Part shown: piece after piece, positions 56,965 through 64,000 of the stretch
Layout: every line of letters begins with the position of its first letter
Numbering within the stretch: position 1 is the first letter of the stretch
Assembly (NCBI GenBank): GCA_004153385.1
Contig: SDAL01000001.1
Coordinates: 1,364,001 to 1,428,000, forward strand
Direction of reading: 5' to 3'
DNA: 64,000 bases
Source of the DNA: Paracoccaceae bacterium
GTDB taxonomy: Bacteria > Pseudomonadota > Alphaproteobacteria > Rhodobacterales > Rhodobacteraceae
Notes under the pieces: model-generated
Databases searched by the model: none
Seen by the model: the letters and a program-made list of their open reading frames with translations, nothing else
What the model was told of the DNA's origin: nothing
Translations under genes and position numbers: made by a program

Positions 56965-58412
56965 GGCAGCCCTACTCCATGACCTTGCGCATTGCCCTGC
57001 TGATCGGGGCCTGTGTGACCGTATTATGGCTGTTGGCCGCAGCGCTCACGGCGGGCCTGCTGAGCCGCGAGATGGACAAGGTCTTTGATCGCGAACTGCG
57101 CGAGAATGCGCACCGGATCTTGCCGTTCGCAGTGCGCGAACAACGTATCCGCAATGGCGATTGGCGCCGCAAGCCGCCCGAGGACCGTACCTTTCCGCAA
57201 GACGCGCCCGATGATCCGCGTGCCGCGCCCCTTGGGCCGCCGACCGGCTTCAATGGCCGCGACGACCGGCCGTCGTCCGAGGACAGGGCCATCGCGCGGC
57301 TCGACGACAGGCGCAATACGGTCGATTTCGTGGTCTATGACGCAAGCGGCGCGCTCCTTTTGCGTTCGGATGATGCAGAAAATATCGATTTTCCCGAAAA
57401 CGGTGAGCGCGGGTTTTCGCAAAATTCCGACTATCGGTTTTACAACGAACGCTCGCCACGCATTGGCATGTCGATCACCGTGGCCGAGCCGCGCGATCAT
57501 CGCCGGACCATTCAGCGCTCCATGATGCTGGTGTTGGCGCTGCCGCTTTTGATCGTGATCCCGCTGAGCCTTGCCGCGATTTTTCTGGTTGTGCGCCGCT
57601 CGATGGCACCTGTCACACGGCTGCGCCGAGCCCTTGCCGCACGCGGGCCGCAAAAGCTCGAACCCCTGCCACGTGCCGGAATGTCGCGTGAACTGGTCCC
57701 GATTGCCAACGGGGTAAACGCATTGCTTGCCCGCCTTCAGGCCGCCTTTGATTCAGAGCGGAACTTCGCCAGCAATGCCGCCCATGAAATGCGCACCCCT
57801 GTGGCAGGGGCGATTGCACAAGCCCAACGTTTGCAATCGGAAACACACGACCCGCAGGCCGCAACCCGCGCCGCCGCGATAGAGGCGGGATTGAAGCGCC
57901 TGTCGCGGCTATCGGAAAAACTGATGCAGATGGCACGGGCAGAAGGCGCGCGTTTGCGCACCGACACCCGGACCGATCTGCGCGTGGTGCTGCAAATGGT
58001 GCTGGATGATGAACGCCGCGCCCGCGACACGCCTGACTGCATCCATGTGAACCTGCCGGACGCCCCTATGCCTTGCGATCTGGATCCGGATGCCTTCGGC
58101 ATTCTGGCGCGCAACCTGATCGAAAACGCGCGCCGTCACGGCACGGCGGGTCATCCTGTCGACATCAGCCTGACCGAGACCGGCATATTGATCGTGCGCA
58201 ATGATTGCCCCCCTATCCCGCCTGCCACACTGGCGCGTCTGGGCGACAGGTTCGCGCGCGGTGACGGTGCAGGCGACGGCACAGGGTTGGGACTGGCCAT
58301 CGTACATGTCATTGCCGAACGCGCGGGCAGTACATTGCAACTGCAAAGCCCCATCCCCGGCCGTGACGACGGGTTCGAGGTGCGCTTCCACTGTCACGAA
58401 ACTCCGCAATAG
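56961..58412 (+). CDS. Sensor histidine kinase (QseC/PmrB-like)
   Basis: 483 residues: two membrane helices (about 9-32 and 190-215) around a periplasmic loop of about 155 residues rich in Arg, Asp and Pro. HAMP-like region (RRSMAPVTRLRRAL), then the dimerisation/phosphoacceptor helix with H275 (AAHEMRTP), and ATP-binding N, G1 and G2 boxes (NLIENARRHG, GDGTGLGLAI). ATG 56961 overlaps the regulator stop. The loop charge pattern hints at sensing a cation or peptide, but that is speculative. Confidence 0.94.
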   Translation: MRQPYSMTLRIALLIGACVTVLWLLAAALTAGLLSREMDKVFDRELRENAHRILPFAVREQRIRNGDWRRKPPEDRTFPQDAPDDPRAAPLGPPTGFNGRDDRPSSEDRAIARLDDRRNTVDFVVYDASGALLLRSDDAENIDFPENGERGFSQNSDYRFYNERSPRIGMSITVAEPRDHRRTIQRSMMLVLALPLLIVIPLSLAAIFLVVRRSMAPVTRLRRALAARGPQKLEPLPRAGMSRELVPIANGVNALLARLQAAFDSERNFASNAAHEMRTPVAGAIAQAQRLQSETHDPQAATRAAAIEAGLKRLSRLSEKLMQMARAEGARLRTDTRTDLRVVLQMVLDDERRARDTPDCIHVNLPDAPMPCDLDPDAFGILARNLIENARRHGTAGHPVDISLTETGILIVRNDCPPIPPATLARLGDRFARGDGAGDGTGLGLAIVHVIAERAGSTLQLQSPIPGRDDGFEVRFHCHETPQ

Positions 58413-58433
58413 ATGCCATGCCGGACGCAGGCG

Positions 58434-59405
58434 CTATCTGCGCCTGCGCGCGCCGGACCGGTGCCCTGACCGGTCGGACTCATTCGTGCGCCACGGGCAC
58501 TCGTCAGGCTCTTGCAGTTCCGTTCGGATCTGTGCCCAGGTCAGAATGGTAAAAAGCACCGTGCCGCCAAGCACATTCCCGATAAGCGCAGGCAGACTAT
58601 ACCCGAAGATTGCCTGCGACAGCGTTTGATGACCGTCCCAGAAGCTGACCGCTGCCTCTGTTGTGCCCGCCACAACATGGGTAAATTCGGCGGTGGCAAT
58701 AATCCAGGTCACCACAACGATCACCAATGCCTTGGACTGGCGGGCATTGGGCAACACCCACACCAGCGCCGCAATCAGCCAGCCTGCACCGATCCCGCGC
58801 AACATCGTTTCAAGCCAAGGATGGCTCACTGCCTCTTCGGACAGGTCGCGCACGGCCAGCCACAATTCCACATCATACCCGCGCGTCAGATAGAGGATGG
58901 TCCCGAAAATCCATGCGCCGACCAGATTGAATACCAAAACCAGCCCCCAAAGCCGCGCCAGCCGCAAGAAAACCTCCCGGCCCGGCTCGTCAAGCGCAGG
59001 GCAAACAGCCGTAATCGTATTTTCGGTAAACAGCTGCATCTGCCCCATGATCACGATCAGAAAGCCGATGGTATAGCCCAGGTTCTCGACCAAAGGACGC
59101 CAGTCCGTATCGGGAAGATGGGATCGAAAGAGCGCCTCGGTAAAAACCGAAAACCCCAACGCAACCCCCGCAATTAACGCAGACATGATCAAGGCCGACG
59201 CGGGCCGCATCAATTCCTCGACCCCGTCGCGGCGGATCGTTTCGAAGATCGCAGGCGGGCTCATGGCAGAGGTATCTTCGATCGCGCGCAATTCCTCGTC
59301 GTCGAAATGCTCTTCGTTCTTGCGCTCGGATTGCTCCTGTTTTTGCTTGTTTTCTTTTCGCTCTTTCGCCTGCTGGCGTTCAGCACCTGTTTGATCGTCG
59401 ACCAC
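58434..59405 (-). CDS. Formate/nitrite transporter family protein with charged N-terminal extension
   Basis: 323 residues from GTG 59405 (RBS AAGGA, 8 bases). A 50-residue Glu/Lys/Gln-rich hydrophilic stretch (QQAKERKENKQKQEQSERK) precedes six predicted membrane helices of the FNT (FocA/NirC, YfdC-like) fold, with FTENTITAV and NVLGGTVLFTIL as family-like pore segments. An ATG inside the first domain would shorten it. It faces the YdeP-like oxidoreductase divergently, suggesting formate or a small anion as shared substrate. The family also includes YfdC-type members of unclear substrate. Confidence 0.82.
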   Translation of the reverse strand: MVDDQTGAERQQAKERKENKQKQEQSERKNEEHFDDEELRAIEDTSAMSPPAIFETIRRDGVEELMRPASALIMSALIAGVALGFSVFTEALFRSHLPDTDWRPLVENLGYTIGFLIVIMGQMQLFTENTITAVCPALDEPGREVFLRLARLWGLVLVFNLVGAWIFGTILYLTRGYDVELWLAVRDLSEEAVSHPWLETMLRGIGAGWLIAALVWVLPNARQSKALVIVVVTWIIATAEFTHVVAGTTEAAVSFWDGHQTLSQAIFGYSLPALIGNVLGGTVLFTILTWAQIRTELQEPDECPWRTNESDRSGHRSGARRRR

Positions 59406-59503
59406 TCTTTTTTCCTTTTGCTGAAACGTCACAGGCAGGACCTGCCGGATGTTTTTTTTGCACAAAGCCCACCACACGACCCAACGCCACCGGAGCGGTA
59501 AAC

Positions 59504-59537
59504 GTTCCGTGACAAAGTTCCTGCGGAACCCATATTG
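59504..59537 (+). promoter_or_regulatory. Promoter of the YdeP-like gene with an internal palindrome
   Basis: GTGACA (59509-59514) and ATATTG (59532-59537) form a -35/-10 pair with 17-base spacing. Between them lies GTTCC-TGC-GGAAC (59517-59529), a perfect inverted repeat with an extra direct GTTCC at 59504-59508. The placement fits a repressor or activator site. Inferred from pattern only. Confidence 0.45.
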
Positions 59538-59605
59538 CTGCTCAGGCATTAAGCACCCAGGTGGGCGCGCGAGACGTCCGTCCCAGCCACTGGGGAGACT
59601 TTTCC

Positions 59606-61915
59606 ATGACATCCAACGACCGGTCCCATTCCGCAACAAAACAAGACCCCAATACACCCCATTATACGCATCCCGCGGGGGGATGGGGGTCGCTCGAAGG
59701 CGTTGCACGCATTTTCGGACAGGAAAAGCCCACCCCTGTGGCCTTGAAAATTCTGGCCAAGCTGAACAAACCCGGTGGCGCGATGTGTTCATCGTGTGCA
59801 TGGGCCAAACCCGCCAAACCGGGTAAATTCGAGTTTTGCGAGAATGGTGCCAAAGCCACCTTATGGGAGCTGACCAACAAGCGCGTCGGCCCGAATTTCT
59901 TTGCCACCCACAGTGTGAGCGATCTGAAAACATGGCATGACCATGATCTGGAAGCCGCAGGCCGCCTGACCCACCCGATGCGATACGACCCTGATCAGGA
60001 CAAATATATGCCCGTCGATTGGGCGGAAGCGTTTGCCGAGATCGGCAAGGAACTGCGCGCCATGGACCCTGACGAGGCGGTATTTTATGCCTCGGGCCAT
60101 GCAGGGCTGGAGGCGGCCTATCTTTATGCCCTGATGGCGCGCGGCTATGGCACCAATAATCTGCCCCAAAGTTCCAACATGTGCCACGAAACCACATCTG
60201 TGAACCTGAAAAGCTATATCGGTGTGCCGGTCGGCACCTGCACGCTGGAGGATTTCGAACATTGCGATGCGATGTTTTTCTTCGGCCAGAACACCGGCAC
60301 GAACAGCCCCCGCTTCCTGCATCAATTGAAAGCCGCTGTGGAGCGGGGGTGCAAGATCGTGACCTTCAATCCGATCCGCGAGAAAGGCTTGCTGGAGTTC
60401 ACCGATCCCCAAAGCCCGGTACAAATGACATTGGGCAGCCCCACGAAAATCTCGAATAAATATTATCAACTGCGCCCGGGTGGCGATATCGCGGTGATTG
60501 CTGGCATGATCAAACATGTGCTGGCCGCCGAAAACGCGGCGCCGGGAACGGTGCTGGACCAGTCCTTCATTGAGACACACACAACTGGTGTGGCCGATAT
60601 GATCACACAGATCCATTCGATGCAGTGGGACGAAATCGAAACCCACTCCGGCCTGACCCGCGCCATGATCGAGGAGGCGGCCGATATCTACCTCGCGTCC
60701 CAAAACGTCGTGGCGATCTACGGCATGGGGCTTACGCAGCATGTAAACGGGTGGCTAAATCTGGGGATGTTGGTCAACCTGTTGTTGTTGCGTGGGAACA
60801 TCGGTCGTCTTGGGGCGGGCATTTCGCCCGTGCGCGGGCATTCGAATGTTCAGGGGCAGCGCACCGTCGGCATTGGAGAAAACCCCGACCTTTTCCCGCT
60901 CGATCTGCAAGAGGAGATGTTCGGCCTGCCACTTGCGCGCGACAAGGGAATGAACATCGTGCATGCGGGCCAAGGCGTGATCGACGGCAAAGTAAAGGCC
61001 ACGATCAGTCTGGGCGGCAACCTGCTGCGTGCCATGCCCGATATCGAGCGGCTTGAACACAGCTGGGGGCAACAGCGGCTGAGCGTGCATATCGCCACGA
61101 AGCTCAATCGCTCGCATCTGGTGCCGGGACGGATCAGTTACATTCTGCCCTGTCTGGGACGTACGGATATGGACCGCCAGAAGGGCGTCCCGCAGGTCAC
61201 GACCATGGAAGACAGCCTGAGCCATATCTATGCCTCGCTCGGGCAGGCAAAACCACCCAGTGCGGAATTGAGGTCCGAACTTGCGATTGTGGCGGGGATC
61301 GCCAAGCAGATCGTGCCAGCCACGCCGGCGCTGAAATGGGACGAGTGGACCGACAACTATGATCTGGTGCGTGATCTGATCGCCAAGACATGGCCTGATG
61401 AATTCCACGACATGAATGGCCGTATGAGCCAGCCGGGCGGCTTTTACCGCGGCAATGCCGCACGTGATCGCGTGTGGCACACGCAAAGCGGGCTGGCGGA
61501 GTTTACGGCGCCCACCACCTTGTCTGCATTGGGGCGGGAATCGGGTAACACCGGCCCGAACTTCAGCTATACGCTGATCACGCTACGATCCAATGACCAA
61601 TTCAACACAACGATTTACGGCTATTCGGACCGGCTTCGCGGGCTATCCGGGTCACGTATGGTTGTCTTGATGAACCATGCCGAAATCGCACGCGCGGGCC
61701 TGAAAGAGGGTCAGACCATCACGCTTGATTGCGATATTGATGACGGGATACGCCGACATGTGACGGGGCTGAAAGTCACCGCTTTCGACCTGCCAGACGG
61801 CTGCGTTGCAGGCTATTATCCAGAACTTAATCCGCTGGTGCCGCTGCAATACCACGAAAAGAAGTCGGGCACGCCTGCTTATAAAGGCACACCTGTGCGG
61901 ATCACGGCGGGCTAG
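59606..61915 (+). CDS. FdhF/YdeP-family molybdopterin oxidoreductase
   Basis: 769 residues, similar in form to formate dehydrogenase alpha subunits and YdeP. Iron-sulfur site C61-x2-C64 and C78 (ENG) near the N-terminus; probable molybdenum ligand C193 in NMCHETTS, where formate dehydrogenases have Cys or Sec; bis-MGD-binding region through GQNTGTNSPRFLHQL and the C-terminal dinucleotide-binding domain (YGYSDRLRGLSGSRM). ATG 59606 follows GGGGAGAC. YdeP proteins have been linked to acid resistance; true formate activity is uncertain. Monocistronic. Confidence 0.88.
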   Translation: MTSNDRSHSATKQDPNTPHYTHPAGGWGSLEGVARIFGQEKPTPVALKILAKLNKPGGAMCSSCAWAKPAKPGKFEFCENGAKATLWELTNKRVGPNFFATHSVSDLKTWHDHDLEAAGRLTHPMRYDPDQDKYMPVDWAEAFAEIGKELRAMDPDEAVFYASGHAGLEAAYLYALMARGYGTNNLPQSSNMCHETTSVNLKSYIGVPVGTCTLEDFEHCDAMFFFGQNTGTNSPRFLHQLKAAVERGCKIVTFNPIREKGLLEFTDPQSPVQMTLGSPTKISNKYYQLRPGGDIAVIAGMIKHVLAAENAAPGTVLDQSFIETHTTGVADMITQIHSMQWDEIETHSGLTRAMIEEAADIYLASQNVVAIYGMGLTQHVNGWLNLGMLVNLLLLRGNIGRLGAGISPVRGHSNVQGQRTVGIGENPDLFPLDLQEEMFGLPLARDKGMNIVHAGQGVIDGKVKATISLGGNLLRAMPDIERLEHSWGQQRLSVHIATKLNRSHLVPGRISYILPCLGRTDMDRQKGVPQVTTMEDSLSHIYASLGQAKPPSAELRSELAIVAGIAKQIVPATPALKWDEWTDNYDLVRDLIAKTWPDEFHDMNGRMSQPGGFYRGNAARDRVWHTQSGLAEFTAPTTLSALGRESGNTGPNFSYTLITLRSNDQFNTTIYGYSDRLRGLSGSRMVVLMNHAEIARAGLKEGQTITLDCDIDDGIRRHVTGLKVTAFDLPDGCVAGYYPELNPLVPLQYHEKKSGTPAYKGTPVRITAG

Positions 61916-62416
61916 GCCATCAGGCCGCTGGGGCCCCTACGCCGCGTGCGAATGGACACAAGTGCCTTGGATGGCGCGGATTAACGGGACGAGAAAATGC
62001 CTCCTACCGGTTGGGATATCCCGAACCGGCAGGAGGTCTGCCAAACCTGCGCCTGACAGAATGCAAGGGCAACGGCCCTTCCACCAAACTCGTCAACACT
62101 ACACTCATCAACAGTACTCTTTACCAGGGCACTCTTCCCTACAGGCTCAACCGCAACGTTTGTGCCCGAGGGTCCGTTCCCCTTCACTGGTTATCTTACA
62201 AACGCGACATAACACCGCCGCGCTTGCGTGCAGACAGACTGCACCCGAAGAAAGCCCGGACACACATACGCTTTGCCAGAACAAGGCCCTGACACTGCAC
62301 GAACAACGTTTCATGATCTTGTTCGACCAGTCATGCATCGCTCGTCATCTGCACTGAGAATAGGAACGAGAAACATTAACAAAAAGTTTCAAAACGGTGA
62401 ATTTTATATTCGCGCT
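61916..62416. other. Intergenic region with a long hairpin
   Basis: About 500 bases between convergent genes. A compound hairpin at 62000-62036 (CCTCCT-A-CCGGTT, GGGATATCCC core, AACCGG-C-AGGAGG) may end the YdeP-like transcript although no T-run follows. The rest shows no gene. Confidence 0.5.
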
Positions 62417-63130
62417 TTACACTTCGAACAGCGGCCCCGATGCCAGAACCTCGCCCGTTGGCACGCCTGACGGCGACCCGCCCAGCGGCTCTGCGGTCAC
62501 GGCAATCATGCCACCCTCATGCATCATCATATCGGACATATCTGCCTTCATCGGCATCATCGCATCTTTTTCATCCGGCATCAGACCAAGCGAGATCGGC
62601 TGTCCACCCTTGGGAATAAGCCACAGCTCCATCGAGTGATCGGCCTGCGGCTGGGCGGCCTCCCTGATGATACGCAGCATTCCCGAATGTGCATCATAGC
62701 CTGCCTGGATAAACAATACATCCGTGGAGGTTTTCAGGTCGGCATGCATTTCGGGATCGAAACCGCCGCTTGTGGTGGTGCGCTCGACCAGCCCCGGCAC
62801 CAAAACGACGGCCGCCAGCCCCATGGCCACGACTGCGCCCGACAACCAGCCCCAAATCATGCGACCGCCCTTGCTGCGCCCTACATCAGGGCCAACCCGC
62901 GCCAGAAGTGCTTTGCGCGCATGTGCGGGGGGCATAACCTCTGCCACATCATCTGTCAGCGCGGCAAAGCGTGCCTCCCAACCGAAAACTTCGGCGCGCA
63001 ACTGAGGCTCTGCATTCAGACGCGCGACGAATGCCGCCTCTTCATCGGACGGCAGAACGCGCAGCACGTATTCCGCGGCAAGTATGCTGTCATCCTGAGA
63101 GGGCATGGACGGGGTCATCGGCTCAGACAT
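62417..63130 (-). CDS. RskA-like anti-sigma factor, methionine-rich C-terminus
   Basis: 237 residues from ATG 63130; ATG 63118 (ATGA on the sigma stop) may be the true start. N-terminal ~80 residues form the anti-sigma part (AAEYVLRVLPSDEEAAF), one membrane helix near 95-115, then a periplasmic RskA domain (GGMLRIIREAAQPQADHSMELWLIP...SLGLMP). The C-terminus includes DAMMPMKADMSDMMMHEGGM, unusually rich in Met, Asp and His. It should hold the ECF sigma factor inactive until a signal. Confidence 0.88.
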   Translation of the reverse strand: MSEPMTPSMPSQDDSILAAEYVLRVLPSDEEAAFVARLNAEPQLRAEVFGWEARFAALTDDVAEVMPPAHARKALLARVGPDVGRSKGGRMIWGWLSGAVVAMGLAAVVLVPGLVERTTTSGGFDPEMHADLKTSTDVLFIQAGYDAHSGMLRIIREAAQPQADHSMELWLIPKGGQPISLGLMPDEKDAMMPMKADMSDMMMHEGGMIAVTAEPLGGSPSGVPTGEVLASGPLFEV

Positions 63131-63657
63131 TCCTTAAGTTTCTGCAAGCTGCGACGCAGCCATGTGCGCATCGTGTTCAGCGGCACATCATGTTTCTGTG
63201 CCAGATCAGCGTAACTTTCGCCATCCAGATACGCACCACGCACCGCAGATGCGCGATCCTCTTCCAACTCGTCGATACACAACCCTATGCGGCGCATCTC
63301 CGAACTGGCAATCGCGGTGGCTTCAGGTCCGGGATGGGCATCACGCAACTCTCCCATACCCTCGATTGTGTCGGTGGCCGCCCCCCGCGCCCTCAGGCGA
63401 TCGATGGACAGGTTCCGCGCCACAGTGATAAGCCATGTCATGGGGCTGTGACCGGTGACCGCATAACGGTCCGCTTTGGCCCAAATTCGCAAAAAAACGT
63501 CCTGAAGCGCTTCTTCTGCTTCGGCACGATTATTCAAAACCCGCAAGCATATGCCGAACAGTTTACGACTTGTCGCATCATAAAGTGCGGCGAATGCCTG
63601 TTTGTCGCGCAGGGCAACCCGCGCAATCAGTTCCTCGATTTCCGCACTCGCAGACAT
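63115..63657 (-). CDS. ECF RNA polymerase sigma factor (RpoE-like)
   Basis: 180 residues with sigma region 2 (ALYDATSRKLFGICLRVLNN, then EALQDVFLRIWAKADRY) and region 4 (GAYLDGESYADLAQKHDVPLNT, ending MRTWLRRSLQKL). The stop overlaps the anti-sigma gene. RBS AAGGGGAG precedes ATG 63657. This sigma/RskA pair is of the ECF class often tied to oxidative or envelope stress. Confidence 0.94.
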   Translation of the reverse strand: MSASAEIEELIARVALRDKQAFAALYDATSRKLFGICLRVLNNRAEAEEALQDVFLRIWAKADRYAVTGHSPMTWLITVARNLSIDRLRARGAATDTIEGMGELRDAHPGPEATAIASSEMRRIGLCIDELEEDRASAVRGAYLDGESYADLAQKHDVPLNTMRTWLRRSLQKLKECLSR

Positions 63658-63820
63658 TTCGGCTCCCCTTTGTCATGGGTGCGACGATTGCGACTGTGGC
63701 ACGGGGTGTCAAGCATCCTTCGGGGTTTCATTCAAGATTACTTAACCATACCCCCCCGACGCCATAATGGCGCCGGAGGAGGTCGAGGATTTCAAGTGTC
63801 GCGTTTTCCAACGGCCGCGT

Positions 63821-64000
63821 TTATTGCGCCGTGATCACTTTCATCACCAGTTTTCCATCGGGCTTGATGGGGCCGTCTTCTTTTGCACCAAGGGTATATT
63901 CGAATTTGCCGGTTTCCATGCCGCCTGCCTCGGAATGCACCATCAGCATCAGCATGTCGCCGGGGTTGACCTCTTCGGTCAGGATCGCGGCCACGTCATC
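63821..64000 (-). CDS. 3' end of a secreted or periplasmic domain protein, partial
   Basis: Only the last 59 residues and the stop are inside the window; the rest lies beyond 64000. The fragment begins DDVAAILTEEVNPGDMLMLM and ends KLVMKVITAQ. The D-x-V/L...G-D-x-L-M-x-x-V-H pattern resembles DUF7282-like periplasmic beta domains that often neighbour ECF/RskA pairs. It is upstream of the sigma gene by about 160 bases on the same strand, so it could be a target of the sigma factor. Identity uncertain. Confidence 0.6.
   Translation of the reverse strand, partial: DDVAAILTEEVNPGDMLMLMVHSEAGGMETGKFEYTLGAKEDGPIKPDGKLVMKVITAQ

Overview
The window looks like chromosomal DNA of an alphaproteobacterium of the Rhodobacterales (Roseobacter/Rhodobacter group). 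This rests on the split F1 operon order atpHAGDC, the gene families present (DUF2125, ChaC, the tyrC-hisC pair, a TRAP carrier operon, BCCT plus UspA, cyoABCD-surf1), the high G+C content and frequent GGAG-type ribosome binding sites. The genus is not certain. No plasmid, phage or CRISPR signature was seen.

Layout. 0-2.2 kb: a Crp/Fnr-type regulator with a matching palindrome at its promoter, a divergent 78-residue protein, and a 43-residue basic protein. 2.2-11.7 kb: a 2863-residue cyclic beta-1,2-glucan synthase followed by the wreck of a transglutaminase-like gene. 11.9-14.0 kb: a BCCT osmolyte transporter with its UspA partner. 14.5-22.0 kb: a sugar-acid locus, with GntR, TRAP transporter PQM and an L-idonate-5-dehydrogenase-like gene on the minus strand and uxuAB divergent. 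The two arms share a control region rich in CCATAC/TTGGTAT half-sites. 22.0-23.8 kb: remnants of at least two IS3-family elements next to tRNA-Ser(GCU).

24.3-33.9 kb: a UDG-fold protein, an H-type lectin domain protein, the F1 ATP synthase operon, a methyltransferase, glyoxalase II and a ClC antiporter. 34.3-46.5 kb: clpA, a MotA/MotB-like membrane pair, chaC, a DUF2125 protein, tyrC-hisC, rpsD and ilvD. 46.6-49.4 kb: an NCS2 purine/xanthine-type permease and a zinc alcohol dehydrogenase. 49.6-54.6 kb: the quinol oxidase operon cyoABCD-surf1. 55.4-58.4 kb: a siderophore-interacting-type flavoprotein and an OmpR/histidine-kinase pair. 58.4-61.9 kb: a formate/nitrite-type channel divergent from a YdeP-like molybdopterin oxidoreductase. 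62.4 kb to the end: an ECF sigma / RskA-like anti-sigma pair and the 3' end of a third, methionine-bearing protein.

Functional themes are energy metabolism (F1, bo3-type oxidase, formate-type oxidoreductase), sugar-acid catabolism, osmotic and envelope adaptation (cyclic glucans, BCCT, MotAB-like pair, ClC), amino-acid synthesis and stress signalling. Most genes are ordinary. The parts least explained by standard annotation are the degraded transglutaminase, the 43-residue protein, the regulator without an ATG and with a Crp/Fnr palindrome, the palindrome set inside the YdeP-like promoter, the methionine-rich anti-sigma factor, and the MotAB-like pair. Start codons were chosen by ribosome binding site and conservation and often differ from the longest open frame.
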